Below, one piece after another: positions 1-6,685 of a DNA stretch of 64,000 bases. Positions within the stretch are counted from its first letter, which is position 1. The number at the start of each line of letters is the position of its first letter. This DNA is from Leifsonia sp. 1010 (GTDB lineage: Bacteria > Actinomycetota > Actinomycetes > Actinomycetales > Microbacteriaceae), in assembly GCF_031455295.1 (NCBI RefSeq), contig NZ_JAVDSL010000001.1:1054001-1118000 (forward strand). Reading direction: 5' to 3'. Made by a program: the position numbers and the translations under genes. A model generated the notes under the pieces. The model saw nothing but the letters and a program-made list of their open reading frames with translations, made no database searches and was not told the origin of the DNA.

Positions 1-19
1 GGTGCTGCGCTGACTCGGT

Positions 20-472
20 TCAGGCAGGCTGCACGCTGAGCTGGGGGAGAGCGTCCACCAGCGGGGCGAGCTCCGGCACCTGACGAGCGCCGTCGAGCGC
101 GCGTGAGAGCGCGGCGTCGTGGACCGGGCGGGCGGTGTCGAGCAGCTCGTGCCCGTCGCCGGTCAGCTCGGTGTAGATGCCGCGGCGGTCGTCGTCGCAG
201 AGGATGCGGGTGAGCAGCCCGCGGTCTTCGAGGCGGTTCACGAGACGGGTGGTCGCGCTCGGGCTGAGGGCGCTCGCGCGGGCGAGCTGCTGCATGCGCA
301 TGTGCCAGCCGTCCTGCCGGGCGAGCGCGTCGAGCACCGTGTACTCGACGACCGACAGCTGCACCTCCTTGCTCAGCTCGCGCTCCAGCTCCGCCTCGAT
401 GTACCCGTGCAGCGCGGCGAGCGTGCGCCAGCCGTGCGCGCGCACCTCCACGGCGTCGTCGGCGATGCCCAT
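20..472 (-). CDS. MarR-family transcriptional regulator
   Basis: 150-aa winged-helix regulator. The winged HTH spans about residues 38-105: the segment LSPSATTRLVNRLEDRGLL is the recognition helix and DDRRGIYTELT the wing, both typical of MarR. Start ATG at 472 is preceded by a purine-rich GGGAAGGGG ribosome site; the same frame stays open far upstream to 1750 but that part is antisense to the MFS gene. It is divergent from the MFS transporter at 596 with palindromes between them, so it most likely represses that transporter and itself and responds to a small ligand. The family call is firm; the ligand is unknown. Confidence 0.9.
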   Translation of the reverse strand: MGIADDAVEVRAHGWRTLAALHGYIEAELERELSKEVQLSVVEYTVLDALARQDGWHMRMQQLARASALSPSATTRLVNRLEDRGLLTRILCDDDRRGIYTELTGDGHELLDTARPVHDAALSRALDGARQVPELAPLVDALPQLSVQPA

Positions 473-515
473 GGGCGCCCCTTCCCGGTCGTCTCGGCAG
501 ACGGGTTGCGCGAAG

Positions 516-554
516 TAGTTGCACGTGCAAGTATTTATAGCGCGTCTGCAACTA
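516..554. promoter_or_regulatory. Candidate MarR operator between divergent marR and MFS genes
   Basis: The 123-bp intergenic region holds a perfect 12-bp palindrome TTGCACGTGCAA (519-530). It also holds a perfect 8-bp inverted repeat, TAGTTGCA (516-523) with TGCAACTA (547-554), that encloses an AT-rich TATAAATA-like stretch (534-540). This is the usual arrangement for a dimeric MarR repressor sitting on overlapping divergent promoters. Binding is inferred from position and symmetry only. Confidence 0.6.
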
Positions 555-595
555 ACAGAGTAGCGCACCACCCCCGCATCCCGAAGGAGACATCC

Positions 596-1798
596 ATGCC
601 CGCTGGCCTGATCGCCCTCGCACTCGGAGGGTTCGGCATCGGACTCACCGAGTTCGTGATCGCCGGGCTCCTGCCCGAGGTCGCCGCCGACTTCCACGTC
701 GACGAGGCGACCGCGGGGTGGCTGATCTCGGGGTACGCGCTCGCGGTGGTCGTCGGAGCGCTCGGTCTCACCGCCGCGGCCACGCGCATCCCGCGCAAAG
801 CGGCGCTGCTCGGGCTGATGGTGCTCTTCGTCGTGGGCAACCTGCTCTCGGCGATCGCGCCGGACTACGGCGTCATGCTCGGCGGGCGCATCCTCGCCGC
901 ACTCTGCCACGGCGCGTTCTTCGGCATCGGCTCGGTGGTCGCCGCCGGTCTCGTCGCGCCGGAGAAGCAGGCGCGCGCCATCGCCGTCATGTTCACCGGT
1001 CTGACCGCGGCGAACGTGCTCGGCGTGCCGTTCGGCACCCTCCTCGGACAGGCGTTCGGCTGGCGGTCGACGTTCTGGGCGATCACGGTGATCGGAGTGG
1101 CAGCGATGATCGGCGTGGCCCTGCTCGTGCCGCGCGACGCCGGCGACCGGCCGGGCGCGGGGCTGCGCGGCGAGCTGTCGGCGTTCCGCTCCGGGCAGGT
1201 GTGGCTGTCGCTCGCAGCCACCGTTCTGGGCTTCGGCGGGATGTTCGGCGCCTTCACGTACATCGCCTACACGCTGACCGGCGTGTCCGGGTTCCCCTCC
1301 TCCGCGGTGCCGTGGCTCCTCATCCTGTTCGGGCTCGGTCTGTTCGCGGGCAACTGGGTCGGCGGCCGCCTGGCCGACCGGTCGATCGACGGCACGCTGC
1401 TCTGGCTGCTCGGCGCGCTGGCGGTCGTTCTCGTCGGCTTCGCCCTGGTGGCCGGGATGCCGGTCGGCGCGGTGATCGCGCTCGTTCTCATGGGGGCGTT
1501 CGGGTTCGCGACGGTTCCCGCGCTCCAGCTGCGGGTGCTCTCGTACGCCTCGCACGCGCCGACCCTCGCCTCGGGCGGCAACATCGCCGCCTTCAACCTC
1601 GGGAACGCGCTCGGCGCCTGGCTGGGCGGCCTCACCATCGCGGCCGGGCTGGGCTACACATCGCCCCTGTGGGTGGGCGCAGCGATGACGGTGGGGGCAC
1701 TCGTCGTCGTCGCGATCGCGGCCTCCGCCTCCCGCCGACGCTCTTCGCATAACGAACGCGAAGAAATCGAGACCTCGGGCGCCGCTCTTCCGTTCTAG
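596..1798 (+). CDS. MFS transporter, DHA1/AraJ-like efflux permease
   Basis: 400-aa inner-membrane carrier with about 12 hydrophobic segments, the length usual for DHA1 drug or sugar efflux permeases. Start ATG at 596 follows GAAGGAGA with 5-6 nt spacing. The frame is open upstream to 119, but that part overlaps marR antisense and is not protein-like. The internal segment AATRIPRKAALLGLMVLF matches the loop 2-3 region of the family. It is divergent from a MarR regulator, which suggests inducible export of a toxic compound. Substrate unknown; AraJ/YdhP/NepI relatives are the closest comparison I can make from sequence feel. Confidence 0.88.
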   Translation: MPAGLIALALGGFGIGLTEFVIAGLLPEVAADFHVDEATAGWLISGYALAVVVGALGLTAAATRIPRKAALLGLMVLFVVGNLLSAIAPDYGVMLGGRILAALCHGAFFGIGSVVAAGLVAPEKQARAIAVMFTGLTAANVLGVPFGTLLGQAFGWRSTFWAITVIGVAAMIGVALLVPRDAGDRPGAGLRGELSAFRSGQVWLSLAATVLGFGGMFGAFTYIAYTLTGVSGFPSSAVPWLLILFGLGLFAGNWVGGRLADRSIDGTLLWLLGALAVVLVGFALVAGMPVGAVIALVLMGAFGFATVPALQLRVLSYASHAPTLASGGNIAAFNLGNALGAWLGGLTIAAGLGYTSPLWVGAAMTVGALVVVAIAASASRRRSSHNEREEIETSGAALPF

Positions 1799-1849
1799 TA
1801 GACGGCGGAGTACAGTCCCTCCTGTCTCGAACGGTCAGGGGGTGATCGT

Positions 1850-2806
1850 ATGCCGGAAGCTGCTGAGCAGCTGCACCCGCGTCAGGTCACCCCTGCGCGC
1901 GTGCTGATCGGCTCTCTGATCGCCGGCGCCGGCCTGACCGTCCTCGGCTTCTTCCTCGGGGGCGCTTCCGCGTCCGCGGCCGAACCGGCTCCGCCGCCCT
2001 CGCCCGTCTCGGCGGTCGTGTCGAACGCGACCGGAGCGGTAGGCCAGGTGCTCGGCTCGGTCACTTCGGCGGTCGCTCCGGCCGTTCCAGAGCCCGTGCA
2101 GCAGGTCGTCTCCGCGGTGGTGACCCCGGTCACCGATACGGTCGACCAGGTCGTCGAACAGTCGCCGGTCTCGAGCTCGGTCGACCCGGTCGTCGACGTG
2201 GTGGACCAGGTCGTCGCGCAGGTGCCGATCGTCAGTGACGTGCTCCCGCCGGCCCCTGTCTCGTCGGTCACTCAGCCGGTCACCGGCGGGGTCGACCAGG
2301 CGGTGTCGGATGTGGTGGGCGCGGTCGACACGGCCGTAGCGCCGCTGACTCCGCCCGTGACGGCGCTTCCCGTGCCGGACCCGGGTGCGACGGTGTCCGA
2401 CGGTGCGGGCCTCCTCGGATCCCTCCTCTCGCCTGGTGTGGCGGCCGGTCCGGCAGCAGCCTCGGTGCCGGCGGGCAGCCCTCTCGGGCTGCTCACCGCT
2501 ACAGGTGCGGCCTCCTTCGGCGCCGGGGCGCTCCTCGCCGACCCGTCCGGAGCCGGCGCCGGTGGTGCGCCCGCAGACGCGCCCGGCGGCCTGCCGGGTG
2601 GACTGCCCGGCCGTGGACTGCCCGAAGGCGGCACCGCCGGTACGACCGGTGGATCCGGTGGCCCGGGCGGAGCTGCGCCCGGTGCGGCCGCGACGGCCGA
2701 CGGCTTCCTCCTGCCCGGCTCCGCCTGGAGCGGGCGCATCGGCGCTGCCGCGGATGACCGCATCCCCGCGGCTCCCGTCGCCGACCACGACATCAGCCCC
2801 GACTGA
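1850..2806 (+). CDS. Secreted Val/Pro/Gly-rich low-complexity protein
   Basis: 318-aa protein with no family I recognise. Residues about 15-45 form a signal peptide (VLIGSLIAGAGLTVLGFFL, then an Ala-rich stretch ASASAAEP that fits signal peptidase I). The middle (about 50-170) is built of short amphipathic Val-rich segments such as VDQVVEQSPV and VVDVVDQVVAQVP separated by prolines. The C-terminal third is Gly/Pro/Ala-rich. There is no C-terminal anchor or sortase motif and no catalytic motif. Start ATG at 1850 follows GGTCAGGGGGTG. It lies 91 nt upstream of the chaplin-like repeat protein in the same direction, so both may belong to one cell-surface structure; that link is inference. Confidence 0.7.
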   Translation: MPEAAEQLHPRQVTPARVLIGSLIAGAGLTVLGFFLGGASASAAEPAPPPSPVSAVVSNATGAVGQVLGSVTSAVAPAVPEPVQQVVSAVVTPVTDTVDQVVEQSPVSSSVDPVVDVVDQVVAQVPIVSDVLPPAPVSSVTQPVTGGVDQAVSDVVGAVDTAVAPLTPPVTALPVPDPGATVSDGAGLLGSLLSPGVAAGPAAASVPAGSPLGLLTATGAASFGAGALLADPSGAGAGGAPADAPGGLPGGLPGRGLPEGGTAGTTGGSGGPGGAAPGAAATADGFLLPGSAWSGRIGAAADDRIPAAPVADHDISPD

Positions 2807-2897
2807 GTGGGTCGCCGCTGCCCTCTGAGGCAGTACGCGACCATTCGCCCCGGCATCCTCATGCCCGGGCGCAGACACTCATTCGAAAGGCTTGATC

Positions 2898-4571
2898 ATG
2901 AACAAGTTCGTATCCAGAGGGATGTGGTTCACCCTCTGCGTCGGCGGCCTGTGGCTCGCCGGAACGGCCGCGGCCAATGCGGCCGAGGCTCCCAGCGGCG
3001 ACGGGATCGCGAGCGGCGACCAGGCGGTCGTCGGCATCTCGGTTCCGGTGTCCCTGTCGGGCAACGGCATCTCGGTCCTCGGCGACTCGACCAGCAGCGG
3101 GTCTACGGCGGCTGCTCCGGCCGCGCCGGCGGCTCCCTCCGTGTCCATCTCGCCCGACTCCGTCGGGGGCGTGCTCAGCGGCGACCAGGCGGTGGCTTCG
3201 GTCAGCGTCCCGGTGACGGTGGCCGGGAATGCGGTGAGCGTCCTCGGCGATTCCACCAGGTCCGGCTCCGACTCGGCTGCCGCTCCTGCGGCCGCCGACT
3301 CGGGAGCGAGCGCCACCTCGGGCGGCGCGGACGGCGTCGCGTCGGGCATCCAGGCGCCGGTCGCGGTGGATGTCCCGGTGACCGCGGGCGGCAACGCCAT
3401 CTCGGTCATCGGCGACTCGACCTCGACCGATTCGTCGGCCACGGCGCCCGCGTCTGGCTCCGGCTCGTCCGCGACGGCGTCGGGCTCCGGCTCGGACGGC
3501 GGGCTGCTCTCCGACATCCAGGCCCCGATCGACGCCGCAGTGCCGGTGACGGTCGGCGGCAACGCGATCTCGGTCCTGGGCGACTCGCAGTCCTCGGGCT
3601 CGCAGACGACGGCTCCGGCAGCCGGTAGCGGGAGCACGGCGACCTCGGGTTCGGGTTCGGATGGCGGCATCCTGTCGGGCATCCAGGCTCCGATCGACGC
3701 TGCGGTGCCGGTGACGGCAGGCGGTAATGCTGTTTCGGTGATCGGTGACTCGCAGACGTCGAACTCGAGCACGACGGCTCCGGCCGCCGGTAGCGGGAGC
3801 ACGGCGACCTCGGGTTCGGGTTCGGATGGTGGCATTCTGTCGGGCATCCAGGCTCCGATCGATGCTGCGGTGCCGGTGACGGCAGGCGGTAACGCTGTTT
3901 CCCTGATCGGCGACTCGACGACCTCGGGTTCGGACACGACGGCTCCGGCCGCCGGTACCGGGACCACCACGTCGGGCACGGGTTCGGACGGCGGGCTGCT
4001 GTCCGGCATCCAGGCTCCGATCGACGCTGCGGTGCCCGTCACGGCGGGTGGTAACGCGATCTCGGTGGTCGGTGACTCGACCTCCGCCGGATCCTCCACC
4101 ACCGCTCCGGCGACCGGTGGTTCGACGACCGGGGGCACCACTGGCGGAAGCGATGACGGCGTCCTCGGCGGCATCGACCTGCCGATCGGTGTGGATGTTC
4201 CGGTGACCGTCGGCGGCAACGCGATCAGCGTCGTCGGTGACAGCACCACCACCGGCTCCACCACGACGCCGACCGACCCGACCGACCCGACCGACCCGAC
4301 CGACCCGACGACTCCGACCACGCCCACGACCCCGACCACCCCGACGACTCCGACCACCCCGACCACGGGTGGCACCGGTGCCGGCATGGTGACGGCGTCC
4401 GCGGGTGGGTCCATGTCGCTGGCCGCGGGCAGCGCGTCGGGGGCCGCGGCCCTCGCCTCCACCGGTTCCGACGAGCTGGGCCTGGGTGCCCTCGGTGCCC
4501 TGCTCGCTCTCCTCGGAGTGATGCTGGCGTTCGTGTCCGCCAACCGGACGCGCCGCCACCACACCCGGTGA
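2898..4571 (+). CDS. Chaplin-like repeat surface protein with LASTG sortase motif
   Basis: 557-aa surface protein. An N-terminal signal peptide (to about residue 29, ANAAEAP) is followed by eight repeats of about 45-60 residues. Each contains a core of the type LSGxQAPxDAAVPVT, then GGNAISVIGDS, which resembles the chaplin domain (GNxxQVPVxVPVNVCGNSxxVxG) of Streptomyces hydrophobic surface proteins but lacks its cysteines. A Thr/Pro/Asp linker (TDP and TPT repeats) leads to LASTG at residues 519-523, a hydrophobic segment and a basic tail RTRRHHTR. This is the LAXTG sorting signal used by class E sortases of actinobacteria. Start ATG 2898 follows GAAAGG with 7-nt spacing; an in-frame TTG lies at 2892. 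No sortase gene is in the window. The chaplin relationship is by pattern, not by search. Confidence 0.82.
   Translation: MNKFVSRGMWFTLCVGGLWLAGTAAANAAEAPSGDGIASGDQAVVGISVPVSLSGNGISVLGDSTSSGSTAAAPAAPAAPSVSISPDSVGGVLSGDQAVASVSVPVTVAGNAVSVLGDSTRSGSDSAAAPAAADSGASATSGGADGVASGIQAPVAVDVPVTAGGNAISVIGDSTSTDSSATAPASGSGSSATASGSGSDGGLLSDIQAPIDAAVPVTVGGNAISVLGDSQSSGSQTTAPAAGSGSTATSGSGSDGGILSGIQAPIDAAVPVTAGGNAVSVIGDSQTSNSSTTAPAAGSGSTATSGSGSDGGILSGIQAPIDAAVPVTAGGNAVSLIGDSTTSGSDTTAPAAGTGTTTSGTGSDGGLLSGIQAPIDAAVPVTAGGNAISVVGDSTSAGSSTTAPATGGSTTGGTTGGSDDGVLGGIDLPIGVDVPVTVGGNAISVVGDSTTTGSTTTPTDPTDPTDPTDPTTPTTPTTPTTPTTPTTPTTGGTGAGMVTASAGGSMSLAAGSASGAAALASTGSDELGLGALGALLALLGVMLAFVSANRTRRHHTR
2997..4259 (+). repeat. 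Eight in-frame tandem repeats of the chaplin-like unit
   Basis: Eight copies of a unit ending in (I/V)SV(I/L/V)GDS are encoded head to tail. Copies 5 and 6 are almost identical at DNA level with a 165-bp period (for example the GCCGGTAGCG block at 3621 and 3786), while the outer copies have diverged. This is the signature of recent internal duplication, so copy number may vary between strains. Confidence 0.85.
4264..4366 (+). repeat. Low-complexity (ACCGACCCG)n / (ACCACSCCG)n linker repeat
   Basis: Nine-base units encode a TDP tract followed by TPT tracts. They form a stiff, probably wall-spanning linker just before the C-terminal sorting region of the chaplin-like protein. Confidence 0.85.
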
Positions 4572-4613
4572 CCGACACCCGGTGACCGACACCCGCTGAC
4601 GCGGGAGGACGCT

Positions 4614-4654
4614 TCCCGGCACGTCGACGCTCCCCAGCCGTCGACGTGCCGGGA
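4614..4654 (+). terminator. Strong inverted repeat after the chaplin-like gene
   Basis: Perfect 16-bp arms TCCCGGCACGTCGACG (4614-4629) and its complement (4639-4654) enclose a 9-nt loop. It sits 42 nt after the stop of the rightward gene and 46 nt after the stop of the leftward RHH gene, so it can terminate both. There is no U-tract, as is common in GC-rich actinobacteria. Confidence 0.75.
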
Positions 4655-4700
4655 GTTCGTCGTGTCCGGAGCGTGTCCGGAGCGTTTCCCGAGCGCCGGG

Positions 4701-4985
4701 TCAGAAGCCGATCGGTCGCCCGGGCGTCAGCGGTTCGTCGTTGCCCACGAAGACCTTGCCCTCGTTGTAGGCCTTCTCGCGACGCTGGACCTCGGCCAGG
4801 AGAGCCTTGTTCAGCATCTCGGACCAACTGCCGTCGCGTTCGTCGAAGGACGTCTGGCGGTAGGCGGCGCGTGCACGATTTCGCATGGCGTCGGTCAGGT
4901 AGAAGGTCACCGTCGTGCGCTTTTTGACCGCCTTCTGCTCGGGGGCGGTCGCGTCGTCCACGGGGCCGGGTGCGGATGCGTTCAT
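4701..4985 (-). CDS. Ribbon-helix-helix DNA-binding protein, ParB C-terminal-like
   Basis: 94-aa protein. After a flexible acidic N-terminus the segment KRTTVTFYLTDAMRNRARAA has the beta strand plus first helix of a ribbon-helix-helix fold, and SWSEMLNKALLAEVQRREKAYN supplies the second helix. The tail NEGKVF...LTPGRPIGF recalls the C-terminal centromere-binding domain of actinobacterial plasmid ParB proteins. No ParA partner is adjacent, so this is probably a solitary chromosomal regulator rather than a partition system. ATG at 4985 has a clear AAAGGTGAG ribosome site. Target unknown, possibly its own upstream region. Confidence 0.7.
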   Translation of the reverse strand: MNASAPGPVDDATAPEQKAVKKRTTVTFYLTDAMRNRARAAYRQTSFDERDGSWSEMLNKALLAEVQRREKAYNEGKVFVGNDEPLTPGRPIGF

Positions 4986-5000
4986 GTCTCACCTTTCGGC

Positions 5001-5040
5001 ATATCCGATGTCGATGCTCGATTCCAGATACTAATCGGTC
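5001..5040 (-). promoter_or_regulatory. Possible promoter/operator of the RHH gene
   Basis: Upstream of the RHH start the strand to be transcribed carries three closely spaced ATCG half-sites (within 5003-5024), the short iterated type bound by ribbon-helix-helix dimers. A TTAGTAT box that could be a -10 lies just beyond (about 5028-5034). A 10-bp palindrome AAGCATGCTT lies further out (5073-5082). Assignment is tentative. Confidence 0.3.
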
Positions 5041-5120
5041 TACCCGTGCGGAGACCACATTCCACAGGTGCTAAGCATGCTTTAAAAGCCCGAGTATGCA
5101 GGCATTCAGGCTCGACGGCC

Positions 5121-6161
5121 TCAGTGCGAGAGGCGCTCCACGATCGACCCGAACAGCTCCGGGCGGCGGGCGGCGGTCGGTACGATCCGCGGCCGGAAGC
5201 GCGAGCGCGCCGCCACGACCAGGGCCGAGGTGAGGACGCGGAAGTCGCGTGTGGTCGCCCGCCACGCGCGTTCGTACTGCTCGGTGCTTCCCATCTTCAC
5301 CGCGGCGACCGCCGCCCGCGCCTGGGCGAAGCCCACGCGCATCCCCTCGCCGGTCAGGGCATCGACGTAGCCGGAGGCGTCACCCGCCAGCAGCACCCGG
5401 CCCGAGGCCCGTGAGCGAGCGCGCTGGAGCAGCGGGCCGGCCCCGCGCGGGTCGGTCGCCACCGCGGCGCCCTGCAGGCGTTCGGCGAGCTCGGGGATGC
5501 CCGCCACCACCTCATCCACATCGAGGGGCCGGGAGCCGAGCACGGCGACGCCGACAAGGCGCTCGTCCACCGGAGTCACGTACGCCTCCGCCCCGGCCGA
5601 CCAGTGCACCTCCACCAGCGACGTCCATGGCTCGACGGCGAAGTGCTTCCGCAGGCCGAACCGTCTCCGGGTCCCCGGCTGAGCACGTCCGTCGAGCTGC
5701 AGCATGCGGCGCACCGGCGAGTGGAGGCCGTCCGCGGCGATCACCCACGGGGCACGCAGGGTCGTGCCGTCGCTCAGGGTCAGGTCGACGCCGTCCCCGT
5801 CCTGGCTGAGACCGGTGACCTTCGCGTGGATACGGTGAGCGCCCAGCTCGGACGCCCGCTCCGCAAGCGCCTGGTGCAGCACGGTCCGTCGCACGCCTCG
5901 ACCCGGGCGCTCGGCGAAGCGGTGCTCCACCCGCGAGTCCGCGTCGATGTAGGCCACGCCGTCGAGACGCCTCCCGGCCGGGTCCACGCCGATCCGGTGA
6001 AGGGCGGCCAGCGCCCCGGGCATCAGGCCCTCTCCGCACGCCTTGTCGATCGGCCCGACCCGCGGTTCGACGATGACGACCTCCAAGCCGTCCACGCGTG
6101 CCTCGATGGCGCAGGCGAGGCCGATCGGGCCGCCCCCGACCACGACGACCTGTGCGTTCAT
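5121..6161 (-). CDS. FAD-dependent hydroxylase of the phenolic-lipid operon (SrsC-like)
   Basis: 346-aa flavoprotein of the UbiH/PHBH class. VVGGGPIGLACAIEARVDGL (residues about 4-24) is the dinucleotide-binding motif, WVIAADGLHSPVRR the DG motif, and VLLAGDASGYVDALTGEG the second FAD-binding GD motif. It is the last gene of a three-gene operon; its ATG overlaps the methyltransferase stop (ATGA). In Streptomyces griseus the equivalent SrsC hydroxylates alkylresorcinols to alkylquinones, so oxidation of a phenolic lipid ring is the likely role. Substrate assignment rests on the operon context. Confidence 0.85.
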   Translation of the reverse strand: MNAQVVVVGGGPIGLACAIEARVDGLEVVIVEPRVGPIDKACGEGLMPGALAALHRIGVDPAGRRLDGVAYIDADSRVEHRFAERPGRGVRRTVLHQALAERASELGAHRIHAKVTGLSQDGDGVDLTLSDGTTLRAPWVIAADGLHSPVRRMLQLDGRAQPGTRRRFGLRKHFAVEPWTSLVEVHWSAGAEAYVTPVDERLVGVAVLGSRPLDVDEVVAGIPELAERLQGAAVATDPRGAGPLLQRARSRASGRVLLAGDASGYVDALTGEGMRVGFAQARAAVAAVKMGSTEQYERAWRATTRDFRVLTSALVVAARSRFRPRIVPTAARRPELFGSIVERLSH

Positions 6162-6685
6162 GCGCGTGCCGGTGCGGCGAGAACGGTGGCGAGGGCACGG
6201 TTCTCGCAGCGGATGCGCACGACGAGCAGCCACGCGTTCAGCACCGTGAACACGAGCGCGGTGATCCACGCGGTGTGGACGAGGGGCAGGGCGAAGCCCT
6301 CGACGACCACGGCGACGTAGTTGGGGTGCTTCAACCAGCGGTACGGTCCGCCCGTCACGAGCGGCAGATCGCGGACGACGATCACGCGGGTGTTCCAGCG
6401 CGGACCGAGCGTGGCGATGCACCACCAGCGCAGAGCCTGGCTGGCGAAGACCAGCACGAGCATCGGCCAGCCGAGCCAGGGCAGGAACGGCCGGTCGGCG
6501 AACCAGACCTCGGCGAGGCACGCCAGCAGGAGCCCGGTGTGGAGCGCGACCATCGGCGGGAAGTGCCCCTTGCCGAACTCGACGCCGCCGCGGGCGAACG
6601 ACCACTTCGCGTTGCGGGTCGAGACGATCAGCTCGGCGATGCGTTCTGCGCCCGTCGCGAGGACGAGCACGGTGTACCAGATCAC
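6158..6685 (-). CDS. Isoprenylcysteine carboxyl methyltransferase-family protein (SrsB-like)
   Basis: 175-aa integral membrane methyltransferase with four to five hydrophobic segments. The C-terminal motif GPYRWLKHPNYVAVVVEGFALPL is the SAM-binding signature of the ICMT/PEMT family. Start GTG at 6685 overlaps the stop of the polyketide synthase gene (GTGA). In the srs operon the homologous SrsB O-methylates alkylresorcinols, so I infer methylation of the phenolic lipid made by the upstream synthase. Confidence 0.85.
   Translation of the reverse strand: MIWYTVLVLATGAERIAELIVSTRNAKWSFARGGVEFGKGHFPPMVALHTGLLLACLAEVWFADRPFLPWLGWPMLVLVFASQALRWWCIATLGPRWNTRVIVVRDLPLVTGGPYRWLKHPNYVAVVVEGFALPLVHTAWITALVFTVLNAWLLVVRIRCENRALATVLAAPARA

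Noticed and set aside
119-595. N-terminal extension of the MFS frame, and the 576-aa leftward frame 20-1750
   Set aside because: The extension is antisense to marR and lacks protein-like composition. Most of the leftward frame is Arg/Glu-rich antisense of the MFS gene; only 20-472 is the MarR gene.
3481-4100. Direct repeats that could be read as a CRISPR array or satellite
   Set aside because: The repeats are in-frame coding units with a 165-bp period, without spacer/repeat alternation and without cas genes. The same applies to the 30-bp repeats at 25100-25260.
2859-4622. Long leftward open frames (560-590 codons) opposite the chaplin-like gene
   Set aside because: They mirror the repeats of the plus-strand gene and arise from GC-rich codon bias. 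The plus frame has the signal peptide, ribosome site and sorting signal.
4701-4985. ParB-like gene as sign of an integrated plasmid or origin
   Set aside because: No ParA, Rep or iterons are present, and the neighbours are ordinary chromosomal genes.
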